Source: an uncultured Massilia sp. (GTDB lineage Bacteria > Pseudomonadota > Gammaproteobacteria > Burkholderiales > Burkholderiaceae). Taken from it: DNA of 64,000 bases. Position numbers and translations under genes: made by a program. The notes below the pieces were generated by a model that saw nothing but the letters and a program-made list of their open reading frames with translations, ran no database searches and was not told where the DNA came from. The stretch spans positions 124,001-188,000 of the forward strand of contig CAMLMV010000006.1 of the NCBI GenBank assembly GCA_946481275.1, read 5' to 3'. Shown piece after piece: positions 46,058 through 55,881 of the stretch. Position 1 is the first letter of the stretch. Each line of letters opens with the position of its first letter.

Positions 46058-46720
46058 ATGGCAAAGACCCCCACCGGCCTCACCGCCGCCGACCTCTTCG
46101 AACGCAACCGCCAATGGGCGGCGTCGATGATCCAGGAGGATCCCGATTTCTTCAAGGACCTGGCCTCCCAACAATCCCCGGAATACCTGTGGATCGGCTG
46201 CTCCGACAGCCGCGTGCCCGCGAATGAACTCGTCGGCATGGCGCCGGGCGAACTATTCGTCCACCGCAACATCGCCAACGTCGTCTCCCACTCCGACCTG
46301 AACTGCCTGACGGTGCTGCAGTTCGCCATCGACGTGCTGAAGGTCAAGCACATCATCCTGTGCGGCCACTACGGCTGCTCGGGCGTGGGCGCGGCGCTGA
46401 ACAATACCCGCGTCGGCCTGGCCGACAACTGGCTCGGCCACGTGCGCGACGTGCGCGACAAGCACGGCAAATACCTGGGCAATGTCGCCGGTACGGCCGC
46501 TACCAACCGCCTCGTGGAGCTGAACGTGGCCGAACAGGTCATCAACATCGCCCAGACCACGGTCGTGCGCGACGCCTGGGAACGGGGCCAGGACATCACC
46601 ATCCACAGCTGGGTCTACGGCGTGCACGACGGCCTGCTGCGCGACCTCGGCTGCACCGTCCGCAGCTACGACGAGATCCAGCCGAAGCTGGACAAGATCC
46701 TGCAGGGCTACCTCAAGTGA
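46058..46720 (+). CDS. can: Carbonic anhydrase (beta class)
   Basis: 220 residues. Zinc ligands and catalytic dyad are visible: WIGCSDSRVPANELVG (Cys, Asp-Arg), FVHRNIANVV, and ILCGHYGCSGVGAAL (His and Cys). It interconverts CO2 and bicarbonate in the cytoplasm. The sequence is closest to E. coli Can/YadF type. Its TGA overlaps the ATG of the MazG-like gene by one base (TGATG), so the two are coupled. Confidence 0.95.
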   Translation: MAKTPTGLTAADLFERNRQWAASMIQEDPDFFKDLASQQSPEYLWIGCSDSRVPANELVGMAPGELFVHRNIANVVSHSDLNCLTVLQFAIDVLKVKHIILCGHYGCSGVGAALNNTRVGLADNWLGHVRDVRDKHGKYLGNVAGTAATNRLVELNVAEQVINIAQTTVVRDAWERGQDITIHSWVYGVHDGLLRDLGCTVRSYDEIQPKLDKILQGYLK

Positions 46721-47085
46721 TGCAGCCCGGCGGCGAGCTCGACCAACTGCGCGCCATCGTGCGCCAGTTCGTCGAGGAGCGTGACTGGGACCAGTTCCAC
46801 ACGCCGAAAAACCTCGCGTCCGCGCTGACGGTGGAAGCGGCCGAACTGCTGGAGCACTTCCAGTGGCTGCAGCACGGCCGTGCCGACGAACTCGGCGCGG
46901 ACAAGCTCGTCGAGGTGCGTCACGAGATGGCCGACGTGCTCGTCTATCTCGTGCGCCTGGCCGACAAGCTCGACGTCGACCTGCTCGCCGCCGTGCAGGA
47001 AAAGATGGTGCTCAATCGCGCCAAGTACCCGGCCGACCAGGTGCGGGGCGACGCGCGCAAGTATTACGAATACAAGCCCAGGTAA
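46720..47085 (+). CDS. MazG-like nucleotide pyrophosphohydrolase
   Basis: 121 residues starting at the ATG that overlaps the carbonic anhydrase stop. The family signature includes WDQFHTPKNLASALTVEAAELLEHFQW (the E-x-x-E metal site) and LVEVRHEMADVLVYLVRLADKLDVDL (second E-x-x-D). This is the all-alpha RS21-C6/MazG group that hydrolyses non-canonical or excess dNTPs to monophosphates. Its last 22 bases overlap the convergent DUF4844-like gene. Confidence 0.9.
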   Translation: MQPGGELDQLRAIVRQFVEERDWDQFHTPKNLASALTVEAAELLEHFQWLQHGRADELGADKLVEVRHEMADVLVYLVRLADKLDVDLLAAVQEKMVLNRAKYPADQVRGDARKYYEYKPR

Positions 47086-47387
47086 TACGCCAGCAAACCG
47101 TCGGCATCGTCGATCCCGAGAATATCCATCAATTGGCTGAGCCCCGCACCGACGCGTTCGCGCGTCTCCGCGGACTCGTTCCGGACATCCTCCAACGCGG
47201 GCTGGAACTGTTTCAGCACCCAGAACTTCGTCGGGTGCGCCGCGACCCCGGCGAGCAGCCGGTCCGCCACGCGCGCGAGGATATCGTCCAGTCCGGGGCC
47301 GTCGCGGAACGTCCGCAGCGCGTCCAGCGTGCGCGGCACGACGAACAGCGGCGCGTCGCGCACCCGATGAAACGGGTCCTCGGCCAT
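47064..47387 (-). CDS. DUF4844-like small protein
   Basis: 107 residues from the ATG at 47387, which overlaps the gabD-like stop by one base (TGATG); a GTG at 47390 adds one residue. The C-terminal half (VGAGLSQLMDILGIDDADGLLAYYL) resembles the DUF4844 ending, where a helix leads into I-M-D-I-x-G-L. Soluble, helical, function unknown. Family call is tentative; the coupling with the dehydrogenase gene makes the reading frame convincing. Confidence 0.6.
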   Translation of the reverse strand: MAEDPFHRVRDAPLFVVPRTLDALRTFRDGPGLDDILARVADRLLAGVAAHPTKFWVLKQFQPALEDVRNESAETRERVGAGLSQLMDILGIDDADGLLAYYLGLYS

Positions 47388-48841
47388 CACCTCCCGCCCA
47401 GGCAGATGTACTTGATGACGAGATAGTCATCCATGCCATACTTCGACCCTTCGCGCCCCAGGCCGGATTGCTTGACCCCGCCAAACGGTGCGACTTCATT
47501 GGAGATCAGGCCCGTGTTCACGCCCACCATGCCCGACTCGATCTGCTCGGTCACGCGCCACACGCGGCTGACGTCGCGCGCGTAAAAGTACGACGCGAGC
47601 CCGTATTCCGTCGCGTTGGCGAGCGCGATCGCCTCGTCCTCGGTTTTAAAACGGAACAGCGGCGCCACGGGACCGAACGTTTCCTCGTCCGAGATCAGCA
47701 TGTGCGGCGTGACGTCGGCCAGCACGGTCGGCTCGAAGAAGGTGTGGCCCAGCGGGTGGCGCTTGCCGCCCAGCAGCAGGCGGGCGCCCTTGCCGAGCGC
47801 ATCGGCGATGTGGTGTTCGACCTTCTCGACGGCCTTTTCTTCGATCAACGGCCCCTGGTTCACGCCCGGCTCCATGCCGTTGCCGACCTTCAGCTTCGCG
47901 ACGGCGGCCGTCAGTTTTTCCGCGAACGCCTCGTAGACGCCATCCTGCACGTAGATGCGGTTGGCGCACACGCAGGTCTGCCCCATGTTGCGGTATTTCG
48001 AGGCCATGGCGCCTTCGACGGCCGCATCGAGGTCGGCATCGTCGAATACGATGAACGAGGCGTTGCCGCCCAGTTCCAGCGACAATTTTTTCACCGTGGG
48101 CGCGCATTGCTCCATCAGCAGGCGCCCCACCGGCGTGGAGCCCGTGAAACTGAGCTTGCGCACGATGGGGTTCGTGCACATCTCCGCGCCGATCGTCCGG
48201 GAATCGCCGATCACGATGGAAAACACGCCTTTCGGCACGCCGGCGCGCTCCGCCAGCACGGCCAGCGCGAGGGCGGAATAGGGCGTCAGCTCGGCCGGTT
48301 TGAGCACGATGGGACAGCCGGCCGCGAGCGCCGGCGCGACTTTGCGGGTGATCATCGCGGCCGGGAAATTCCACGGCGTGATCGCCGCGCACACGCCGAT
48401 CGGTTCCTTCGTGACGACGATGCGGCGGTCGTGCGCGGGCGATTCCAGCACGTCGCCCTCGATGCGCTTGGCCTGCTCGCCGAACCATTCGAGGAACGAC
48501 GCGGCGTACGCGATCTCTCCCTTCGATTCGGCCAGCGGCTTGCCCTGTTCCGCCGTCATGATGGCGGCCAGGTCGTCCGCGTTGTCCAGCATCAGGTCGT
48601 TCCACTTGCGCAGGATGAGGGCGCGTTCGCGCGCCGTCTTCCTGCGCCAGGCGGGCCAGGCGGCCTGTGCCGCATCGATGGCGCGCCGGGTTTCCTGTGC
48701 GCTCATGTGCGGCACGGTGCCGAGCGTTTCTCCGGTGGCGGGGTTGGTCACGGCGACGGTCTTGCCGTCGTCGGCATCGCACCAGGCGCCGTCGATATAT
48801 GCCTGCTGGCGCAGCAGGGCAGGATCTTTGAGGTTCAGCAT
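47387..48841 (-). CDS. gabD: NAD(P)-dependent succinate-semialdehyde dehydrogenase-like
   Basis: 484 residues from the ATG at 48841. An aldehyde dehydrogenase with GVCAAITPWNFPAAMITRK, VLKPAELTPYSALAL, LSFTGSTPVGRLLM, the catalytic Glu in LELGGNASFIV and the catalytic Cys in MGQTCVCANRIYV. The C-terminal FGGVKQSGLGREGSKYG is typical of GabD. It oxidises succinate semialdehyde, the product of GABA transamination, to succinate. Placement beside puuD and puuA fits the end of putrescine breakdown. Specificity is inferred from sequence pattern and context. It is divergent from puuD. Confidence 0.88.
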   Translation of the reverse strand: MLNLKDPALLRQQAYIDGAWCDADDGKTVAVTNPATGETLGTVPHMSAQETRRAIDAAQAAWPAWRRKTARERALILRKWNDLMLDNADDLAAIMTAEQGKPLAESKGEIAYAASFLEWFGEQAKRIEGDVLESPAHDRRIVVTKEPIGVCAAITPWNFPAAMITRKVAPALAAGCPIVLKPAELTPYSALALAVLAERAGVPKGVFSIVIGDSRTIGAEMCTNPIVRKLSFTGSTPVGRLLMEQCAPTVKKLSLELGGNASFIVFDDADLDAAVEGAMASKYRNMGQTCVCANRIYVQDGVYEAFAEKLTAAVAKLKVGNGMEPGVNQGPLIEEKAVEKVEHHIADALGKGARLLLGGKRHPLGHTFFEPTVLADVTPHMLISDEETFGPVAPLFRFKTEDEAIALANATEYGLASYFYARDVSRVWRVTEQIESGMVGVNTGLISNEVAPFGGVKQSGLGREGSKYGMDDYLVIKYICLGGR

Positions 48842-49071
48842 GGGAAAAACGATAGCACGATGCCGCGAATCGGGTCGTTTGTGTTGGCATCGTTCTTCAG
48901 TTGACGTTAAGCTTTTGCTACGGGTTACAACAGCGAACCCGCTCAACTAGCAGATCCCAGGAAGCGTTTGCATTGGGAATGCGGTTTCCTTGATCTGAAA
49001 CAACGGCCACTCGCATTCGGACCACTTTGTACGTATGATGGTTCCTGTGCGCTCACTACAAGGTAGAGACC

Positions 49072-49830
49072 ATGCGCCCGATCGTTTTCGTCCCCGCTTG
49101 CACCCGCGATTTCGGTGAACACCCTTACCACGCGGCCCAGCACAAGTATGTCGACGCCGTCGTCCTCGGTGCCGACTGCGCCCCGCTGATCCTGCCGTCG
49201 CTGGGGGAGGCGCTCGACCTGGAAACGATGCTCGCGCTGTGCGACGGGATCATGCTGACGGGCTCCGCGTCGAACGTTCATCCCAGCTATTACTCCGAAG
49301 AATTGCTCGACCCGTCGCTGCCGCAGGACCCGGCACGCGACCAGACCACGTTGCCGCTGATCCGCGCGGCCGTGAAACGCGGCATCCCGATCATCGCGAT
49401 CTGTCGCGGTTTCCAGGAAATGAACGTGGCGCTGGGCGGCAGCCTGCACCAGGCCGTGCAGGCGGTGCCCGGGCACTTCGACCACCGCGAGAATCCGGAA
49501 CTGGGCATGGACGAACAATACGGCGACGCACACAAGGTGCAGCTCGTCGAAGGCGGCATGCTGCATCAGATCATCGGTCTTCCGGAAATCCCCGTGAATT
49601 CCCTCCATGGCCAGGGCGTGAACGAACTGGCGACCGGCCTCGTCGTCGAAGCGACGGCGGAAGATGGGCTCGTGGAAGCGTTCTCGGTGAAAGGTGCGCC
49701 CGGCTTTACCCTGGCCGTGCAATGGCACCCGGAATGGCGCATCGTCCACAATCCTCATTCGATGAAGATGTTCGGTGCATTCGGCGCTGCCTGCCGCGCG
49801 TATCAGACCACCAAACGGAAACCGCTATGA
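49072..49830 (+). CDS. puuD: Gamma-glutamyl-gamma-aminobutyrate hydrolase
   Basis: 252 residues. Class I glutamine-amidotransferase fold: LCDGIMLTGSASNVHPSYY, the nucleophile in PIIAICRGFQEMNVALGG, and the His-Glu in AVQWHPEW. It cleaves gamma-glutamyl-GABA to glutamate and GABA, the last step of the glutamylated putrescine route. HPSYY and SNVHPSYYSEEL match the PuuD group. The glutamylation enzyme gene follows 125 bases downstream; gabD lies on the other side. Confidence 0.93.
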   Translation: MRPIVFVPACTRDFGEHPYHAAQHKYVDAVVLGADCAPLILPSLGEALDLETMLALCDGIMLTGSASNVHPSYYSEELLDPSLPQDPARDQTTLPLIRAAVKRGIPIIAICRGFQEMNVALGGSLHQAVQAVPGHFDHRENPELGMDEQYGDAHKVQLVEGGMLHQIIGLPEIPVNSLHGQGVNELATGLVVEATAEDGLVEAFSVKGAPGFTLAVQWHPEWRIVHNPHSMKMFGAFGAACRAYQTTKRKPL

Positions 49831-49955
49831 CCCCCGACGCGAAATGGGCGGTCACGCCCGTCCCATAGCTTTCCTGATCCCTGCTCGATCCCACGCAGCC
49901 TGCGGGCGGCGCGTTTGCGCTCGCGTGCAATCCATTAACGGACAGAGAGAACATC

Positions 49956-51326
49956 ATGGCTATCCGCGACAATTTTTCATACAACGACATGGACGAGTGG
50001 CTCAACGGTAAACGAGTCACCGAAATCGAATGCCTGGTGCCCGACCTGACGGGCGTCGCGCGTGGAAAAATCCTCCCGCGCGTAAAATTCACCGAGGACC
50101 GCGGCATGCGCCTGCCGGAAATCGTGCTGGGCATGACCGTGACCGGCAATTCGCCGTCCGACGACGACGCCTTCGACCGCGCGATCTCGACGACCGACCG
50201 CGACATGATCCTGAAGGCCGACCCGGGCACGATCACGATGGTGCCGTGGGCCGTCGACCCGACGGCGCAGGTGATCCACGACTGCTATTTCTCCGACGGC
50301 AAGCTGGTCGACTTCGCCCCGCGCAGCGTGCTGCGCCGCGTGCTGAAGCTGTACGAGAAAAAGGGATGGAAGCCGCTCGTCGCGCCTGAACTGGAGTTTT
50401 ATCTCACCGCGAAGAACATCGACCCCGACCTGCCGCTGGCCGCCCCGATCGGCCGCAGCGGACGCTCCGAGACGAGCCGCCAGGTTTACAGCATCGACGC
50501 CGTCAACGAATTCGATCCGCTGTTCGAGGACATCTACGATTACTGCGACATGATGGGCCTCGACGTCGACACCCTGATCCACGAAATCGGTGCGGGCCAG
50601 ATGGAAATCAATTTCCAGCACGGCGAACCGCTGGGCCTCGCGGACAAGGTGTTCTATTTCAAGCGCACCCTGCGCGAAGCGGCTTTAAAACACGACATGT
50701 ACGCCACCTTCATGGCCAAGCCGATGGCTGGCGAGCCCGGCTCGGCGATGCACGTGCACCAGAGCGTCGTCGACGCGGAATCCGGCCGCAATATCTTCAG
50801 CAATGTGGACGGATCGCCGTCCGACCTGTTCCGCCACTATATCGGCGGCCTGCAGAAATACATGCCGTCCGCGATGGCGATCGTCGCGCCGTACGTGAAT
50901 TCCTACCGCCGCATCGTGCGCCACACGGCCGCCCCGATCAACCTGCAATGGGGCGTGGACAACCGCACCGTGGGCTTTCGCGTGCCCGTGTCCGGCTCGC
51001 AGGACCGGCGCGTGGAAAACCGCGTGATCGGCGCCGACGCCAATCCTTACCTTGCCCTCGCCGTCACGCTCGCGTGCGGCTACCTCGGCATCCAGGAACA
51101 GCTGGAACCGACGCCGATGGTCGAAGGCAGCGCCTACAAGATGAAGGTCGAGCTGCCGCAGGGCCTGTCCGAAGCGCTGACCCTGCTGCGCGGCGAAGAC
51201 CGCTTGCGCGACATCCTCGGCGAGCGCTTCATCGACGTCTATTCCGCAGTCAAGGAACTGGAGCACCAGGAATTTATGACGGTCATTAGCCCGTGGGAAC
51301 GGGAACATCTGTTACTGCACGTATGA
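49956..51326 (+). CDS. puuA: Gamma-glutamylputrescine synthetase (glutamine synthetase family)
   Basis: 456 residues. Glutamine-synthetase-like: VTEIECLVPDLTGVARGKILPR, the catalytic Glu in VAPELEFYLTAK, IHEIGAGQMEINFQHGEPL, AKPMAGEPGSAMHVHQSVV and NRTVGFRVPVSGSQDRRVENRV. The ARGK near the N terminus is typical of the PuuA subgroup rather than of GlnA. It ligates glutamate to putrescine with ATP. Cytoplasmic. The aminotransferase gene follows after 30 bases. A second homologue lies at 57870. Confidence 0.9.
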   Translation: MAIRDNFSYNDMDEWLNGKRVTEIECLVPDLTGVARGKILPRVKFTEDRGMRLPEIVLGMTVTGNSPSDDDAFDRAISTTDRDMILKADPGTITMVPWAVDPTAQVIHDCYFSDGKLVDFAPRSVLRRVLKLYEKKGWKPLVAPELEFYLTAKNIDPDLPLAAPIGRSGRSETSRQVYSIDAVNEFDPLFEDIYDYCDMMGLDVDTLIHEIGAGQMEINFQHGEPLGLADKVFYFKRTLREAALKHDMYATFMAKPMAGEPGSAMHVHQSVVDAESGRNIFSNVDGSPSDLFRHYIGGLQKYMPSAMAIVAPYVNSYRRIVRHTAAPINLQWGVDNRTVGFRVPVSGSQDRRVENRVIGADANPYLALAVTLACGYLGIQEQLEPTPMVEGSAYKMKVELPQGLSEALTLLRGEDRLRDILGERFIDVYSAVKELEHQEFMTVISPWEREHLLLHV

Positions 51327-51356
51327 CCATGCGACGACGACGACAAGGAGATCATC

Positions 51357-52796
51357 ATGACTTTCGACACCATGGCATTCGAGGCAGGCCTGCGCGCGCC
51401 GGTCCGTGAGGACCTTGATACGGCCGCATTGCAACGGCTCGACAGCGCCCACTTCCTGCACCCGTTCACCGACCACGGCGCCCTGAGCACGAAGGGCGCG
51501 CGCGTGATGGTGCGCGGCGAGGGCATCTACCTGTGGGATTCGGACGGCAACAAAACCATCGACGGCATGTCCGGCCTGTGGTGCGTGAACGTGGGCTATG
51601 GCCGCACGTCCATCACGCAAGCGGTCGCGCGGCAGATGGATGTTTTACCGTTCTACAACAGCTTCTTCAACACGACGAACGTGCCGGCCGTGAAGCTGGC
51701 GGAAAAGCTGGCGGGCCTGGCACCGCCCGGGTTCGAGCACGTGTTCTTCACGAGCTCCGGTTCCGAGGCGAACGACACGGCGCTGCGCATGGTGTGGCGC
51801 TACTGGCAGCTGATGGGCCAGCCGGAGCGGCAGATCGTCATCAGCCGGCGCAACGCCTACCACGGCAGCACGGTTGCCGGGGCGTCGCTGGGCGGCATGG
51901 CGGCCATGCACGCCCAGGGCGCGCTGCCGATCCCGCACATCCACCACATCGAGCAACCGCATTTCGGCGAGCACGGCCGCGGCCTGTCGGAAGCGGAATT
52001 CGGGCTGCTGGCCGCCGACTGGCTCGAACAAAAGATCCTGGAACTGGGACCGGACAAGGTCGCCGCGTTCATCGGCGAACCGGTGCAGGGCGCGGGCGGC
52101 GTCGTCATCCCGCCGCAGACGTACTGGCCGCAAATCCAGCGCATCTGCGACACCTACGGCATCCTGCTCATCTCGGACGAGGTCATCTGCGGCTTCGGCC
52201 GCCTCGGCACGTGGTTCGGCAGCGAGCGCATGGGCACGCGGCCGGACCTGATCCCGTTCGCGAAGGGCGTCACGTCGGGCTATGTGCCGCTGGGCGGCGT
52301 GCTGGTCGGCGAACGGGTGGCGCGCGCGCTGATCGAGCGCGGCGGCGATTTCAATCACGGTTTTACCTATTCCGGCCACCCCGTCGCCTGCGCGGCGGCG
52401 CTGGAGAACCTGCGCATCATCGAAGAGGAGAAACTGGTCGACAAGGTCGCACGCGAGACGGGGCCGCATCTGAAAGCCGCGTTCGCGCGGCTGGCCGAGC
52501 ACCCGCTCGTGGGGCACGCGGAAAGCATCGGCATGGCGGCCGGCCTGAATCTCGTGCGGCGCAAGGGCGCGACGGTGCACGACTGCGAACCGTTCGCGCG
52601 CGACCTGGCGGTGGGCATGGTGTGCCGGCAGCACATGTTCGACAACGGCGTCATCATGCGTGCCGTCGGGGACCGGATGATCGTCGCGCCACCGCTCGTG
52701 ATGACTTGCACGCAGATCGACGAGATGGTGGCGCGGATACGGGATTGCCTCGACCTGACGCTGGCGGACGTCGCTGGTCGCGGCTGGATAGGGTAA
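51357..52796 (+). CDS. Class III aminotransferase, putrescine/polyamine type
   Basis: 479 residues; AAGGAGAT gives an ideal ribosome site. PLP-dependent class III enzyme: HPFTDHGALSTKGARVMVRG, GLWCVNVGYGR, NSFFNTTNVPAVKLAEKL, SSGSEANDTALRM, ISDEVICGFGRLGTWFGS, and the PLP lysine in IPFAKGVTSGYVPLGGV. The pattern is that of SpuC-like putrescine-pyruvate or gamma-aminobutyrate aminotransferases. It would remove the amino group from (glutamyl)putrescine or from GABA. Exact substrate not determinable. Its TAA abuts the symporter stop (TAATTA). Confidence 0.88.
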   Translation: MTFDTMAFEAGLRAPVREDLDTAALQRLDSAHFLHPFTDHGALSTKGARVMVRGEGIYLWDSDGNKTIDGMSGLWCVNVGYGRTSITQAVARQMDVLPFYNSFFNTTNVPAVKLAEKLAGLAPPGFEHVFFTSSGSEANDTALRMVWRYWQLMGQPERQIVISRRNAYHGSTVAGASLGGMAAMHAQGALPIPHIHHIEQPHFGEHGRGLSEAEFGLLAADWLEQKILELGPDKVAAFIGEPVQGAGGVVIPPQTYWPQIQRICDTYGILLISDEVICGFGRLGTWFGSERMGTRPDLIPFAKGVTSGYVPLGGVLVGERVARALIERGGDFNHGFTYSGHPVACAAALENLRIIEEEKLVDKVARETGPHLKAAFARLAEHPLVGHAESIGMAAGLNLVRRKGATVHDCEPFARDLAVGMVCRQHMFDNGVIMRAVGDRMIVAPPLVMTCTQIDEMVARIRDCLDLTLADVAGRGWIG

Positions 52797-54254
52797 TTAC
52801 GCGCTGACCGCCGTCTTGTGCGGCTCGTGTCGGTTCTTGAGCACCTGCGGCGCCAGCGACCCGATGAACATGCCGGCAAACGCCGCCAGCAGGCCCGCCA
52901 GCTGGCCCGGGAAGGCCTCGCCCAGCGACGAGACCTGCGGGAAGAACACGATCCACGTGGCGATGCCGGCGACCAGCGACAGGATCGCGCCCTGCGTCGT
53001 CGCGCGCTTCCAGTACAGGCCGGTGACGAGCGGCACGAAGGCGCCGACGAGCGTCACCTGGTATGCCGACGACACGAGGTCGTAGATCGACGTGCCCTTC
53101 ATCGCGATGGCGTACGCCAGCACGAGCGAGGCGAACACGACGATGGTGACGCGCATCGCGAGCAGTTGCTGGCGGTCGCTCATGCCCGGACGCAGGTTCT
53201 TGAGGATGTTTTCTGTGAAGCTGGTCGACGGGGCCAGCAGGGTGGCGGACGACGTGCTCTTGATGGCGGACAGCAGGGCGCCGAAGAACAGGATCTGCAT
53301 GATCAGCGGCATCTTCGTCATCACGAACGTGGGCAGCACGCGCTGGTAGTCGCTCTTGGCCAGTTCCAGCGCGTCATTGCCCATCACGATCACGGCGCAG
53401 GCGACGACGAACATCGGCACGAACGCGAAGATGATGTAGCTGGCGCCGCCGATCACGGCGCCGGCGCGGGCCGTCGGGGCGTTCTTGGCCGACATCACGC
53501 GCTGGTAGACGTCCTGCTGCGGAATCGAGCCCAGCATCATCGTCACGGCAGAGCCGACGAAGAAGGCGATATCCGTGAACTTCGGTTCCGGCAGGAAGTG
53601 CCACAGGTTCGCGTTATTGGCCATGTCGATGACGGCACCAGTGCCGCCGGCCAGTTTCGCCGAGAACACGGCGATGATGGACAGGCCGACCACCAGCACG
53701 ATCATCTGGATGAAGTCGGTGATCGCGACGGCGAGGAAGCCGCCGATGACGACGTAGATCAGCACGGCGAGCGTGCCGACGATCATGCCGGCCGTCTCCG
53801 ACATCGCGCCGTTCGTCAGCACGGAAAACACGAGGCCCAGCGCCGTGATCTGTGCAGCCACCCAGCCGAGGTAGGACAGGATGATGGCGGCCGAGCAAAA
53901 GACTTCGATGCCCTTGCCGTAGCGGGCGCGGTAGTAGTCGCCGATGGTGAGCAGGTTCAGTTTATACAGGCGGGCGGCGAAGAACAGGCCGACGAGGATC
54001 AGGCAGGTGCCGGCGCCGAACGGGTCTTCCACCAGCGCGCCCAGGCCGCCCTGCACGAATTTCGCCGGGATGCCCATCACGGTTTCGGCGCCGAACCACG
54101 TGGCGAACGTCGTCGTGATCACCATGATCAGCGGCAGGCTGCGGCCGGCGACGGCGAAGTCGGACGTGTCCTTGATCCGCGTGCCGGCCCAGACGCCCAG
54201 GCCGAGCGTGCCGAGCAGGTAGAGCACGACGGACGTAATCAGGATGGTGTTCAT
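52797..54254 (-). CDS. Sodium:solute symporter family protein
   Basis: 485 residues from the ATG at 54254 (CGGAGC upstream); an earlier start would run into the aldehyde dehydrogenase promoter. About 13 membrane helices. SSS-family marks: FAVAGRSLPLIMVITTTFATWFGAETVMG, GDYYRARYGKGIEVF, YLGWVAAQITALG, GGFLAVAITDFIQM and GALLSAIKSTSSATLLAPS. It should import an organic solute with sodium. Lying between the aminotransferase and the aldehyde dehydrogenase of a putrescine locus, it may take up a polyamine or GABA-related compound, but that is inference. Confidence 0.9.
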   Translation of the reverse strand: MNTILITSVVLYLLGTLGLGVWAGTRIKDTSDFAVAGRSLPLIMVITTTFATWFGAETVMGIPAKFVQGGLGALVEDPFGAGTCLILVGLFFAARLYKLNLLTIGDYYRARYGKGIEVFCSAAIILSYLGWVAAQITALGLVFSVLTNGAMSETAGMIVGTLAVLIYVVIGGFLAVAITDFIQMIVLVVGLSIIAVFSAKLAGGTGAVIDMANNANLWHFLPEPKFTDIAFFVGSAVTMMLGSIPQQDVYQRVMSAKNAPTARAGAVIGGASYIIFAFVPMFVVACAVIVMGNDALELAKSDYQRVLPTFVMTKMPLIMQILFFGALLSAIKSTSSATLLAPSTSFTENILKNLRPGMSDRQQLLAMRVTIVVFASLVLAYAIAMKGTSIYDLVSSAYQVTLVGAFVPLVTGLYWKRATTQGAILSLVAGIATWIVFFPQVSSLGEAFPGQLAGLLAAFAGMFIGSLAPQVLKNRHEPHKTAVSA

Positions 54255-54360
54255 ATCGGTGTGCTCCGGGCGCGCAATAGAAAATGCGGGTGGGAAAAAT
54301 TCGCGATTATAGCGGCAGAAATCGGCATTTGGATCGATTTTGTTTGCTAGTATCGGCCTG

Positions 54361-54372
54361 ACAACAAGTTGT
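54361..54372. promoter_or_regulatory. Inverted repeat before the aldehyde dehydrogenase gene
   Basis: ACAAC-AA-GTTGT, 18 bases before the ATG at 54391, overlapping the 5' untranslated region between divergent genes. Perfect 5-base arms; could be an operator for a putrescine-responsive regulator. Confidence 0.4.
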
Positions 54373-54390
54373 AATCCGCACGGAGACATT

Positions 54391-55875
54391 ATGACCACGC
54401 CAAGCTGGCATGAACGATCCAAAACGGTGCAGATCGACGGCCGCGCCGTCATCGGAGGCCGGCGCGTAGCCGCCGTCTCCGGTGCCCGTTTCGACAATAT
54501 CTCCCCCATCGACGGCCGCATCCTCGGCGAGGTCGCCCGCTGCGACGCGGCCGACGTCGACGCGGCCGTCGCCAGCGCCCGCGCCGCGTTCGAGGACGGC
54601 CGCTGGGCCGGCAAGGCCCCGGCCGAGCGCAAGCGCACCCTGATCCGCTTCGCCGACCTGATGCTCGCGCACGAGGACGAGCTGGCCCTGCTGGAAACCC
54701 TCGACATGGGCAAGCCCATCCGCTACAGCAAGAGCGTGGACGTGCGGCTCGCGCAGAACTGCATCCGCTGGTACGGCGAGGCCATCGACAAGATCTACGA
54801 CCAGGTCGCGCCGAGCCCGCGGGACAGCCTCGCGCTGATCACGCGCGAACCCGTTGGCGTCGTCGCCGCCATCATCCCGTGGAATTATCCGATGCTGATG
54901 GCCGCGTGGAAGATCGGCCCGGCGCTGGCAAGCGGCAACAGCGTCGTTTTAAAACCGTCGGAAAAGGCGCCGTTGACGTCGCTGCGGCTGGCCGAGCTGG
55001 CGCTGGAGGCGGGCGTGCCGGAAGGCGTGTTCAACGTGCTGCCCGGCTATGGCGACGAGGCGGGCCGCGCGCTTGCGCTGCACATGGATGTCGACTGCAT
55101 CGGTTTTACCGGTTCCACGCGCGTGGGAAAACAGATCCTGCAGATGGCGGGGCAGTCGAACCTGAAACGCGCGTGGACGGAGCTGGGCGGCAAGTCCGCC
55201 AACATCGTGTGCGCGGACTGTCCCGACCTCGACGCGGCCGTCGCGGGCGCCATCGGCTCCATCTATTTCAACCAGGGCGAAAGCTGCAATGCGCCGTCGC
55301 GGCTGTTCGTCGAAGAGTCAATCCGGGAAGCGTTCCTCGACAAGGCCCTCGGCCTGATCCCGCAATACGCGCCCGGCGATCCGCTCGACGAGTCCACGGT
55401 GATGGGCGCGATCGTCGATTCGATCCAGATGAAGACGGTGCTCGGCTTCATCGAGGACGGCAAGGCGGCCGGCGCGCGCCTGCTCGCGGGCGGCAACGCG
55501 GCGCGCGCGGAGACGGGCGGCCTGTACATCGAGCCCACGCTGTTCGACGGCGTGGACGAAACGATGCGCATCGCGCGCGAGGAAATCTTCGGGCCCGTGC
55601 TGTCCGTGCTGTCGTTCACCGACCTCGACGAGGCGGTGCGCCAGGCCAACGCGACGCCATACGGCCTCGCGGCGGCCGTGTGGACGTCCGACATGAGCAA
55701 GGCGATCCGCACGTCACGCGCGCTCCGTGCCGGCACGGTGCACGTGAACCAGTACGACAACGACGACATCACGGTGCCGTTCGGCGGCTACAAGCAGTCG
55801 GGCAATGGGCGGGACAAATCGCTGCACGCGTTCGACAAGTACACGGAGCTCAAGACGACGTGGATCCAGATCTGA
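54391..55875 (+). CDS. puuC: Gamma-glutamyl-gamma-aminobutyraldehyde dehydrogenase-like
   Basis: 494 residues from the ATG at 54391 behind GGAG. Aldehyde dehydrogenase: VAAIIPWNYPMLMAAWKIGPAL, VLKPSEKAPLTSLRLA, FTGSTRVGKQILQMAG, catalytic Glu in TELGGKSANIVCAD and catalytic Cys in FNQGESCNAPSR. The C-terminal TVHVNQYDNDDITVPFGGYKQSGNGRD pattern matches PuuC/KauB-type dehydrogenases that oxidise gamma-aminobutyraldehyde or its glutamyl derivative. It fills the aldehyde oxidation step missing elsewhere in the cluster. The stop is 6 bases from the convergent LytTR regulator. Confidence 0.85.
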   Translation: MTTPSWHERSKTVQIDGRAVIGGRRVAAVSGARFDNISPIDGRILGEVARCDAADVDAAVASARAAFEDGRWAGKAPAERKRTLIRFADLMLAHEDELALLETLDMGKPIRYSKSVDVRLAQNCIRWYGEAIDKIYDQVAPSPRDSLALITREPVGVVAAIIPWNYPMLMAAWKIGPALASGNSVVLKPSEKAPLTSLRLAELALEAGVPEGVFNVLPGYGDEAGRALALHMDVDCIGFTGSTRVGKQILQMAGQSNLKRAWTELGGKSANIVCADCPDLDAAVAGAIGSIYFNQGESCNAPSRLFVEESIREAFLDKALGLIPQYAPGDPLDESTVMGAIVDSIQMKTVLGFIEDGKAAGARLLAGGNAARAETGGLYIEPTLFDGVDETMRIAREEIFGPVLSVLSFTDLDEAVRQANATPYGLAAAVWTSDMSKAIRTSRALRAGTVHVNQYDNDDITVPFGGYKQSGNGRDKSLHAFDKYTELKTTWIQI

Positions 55876-55881
55876 CCGCGG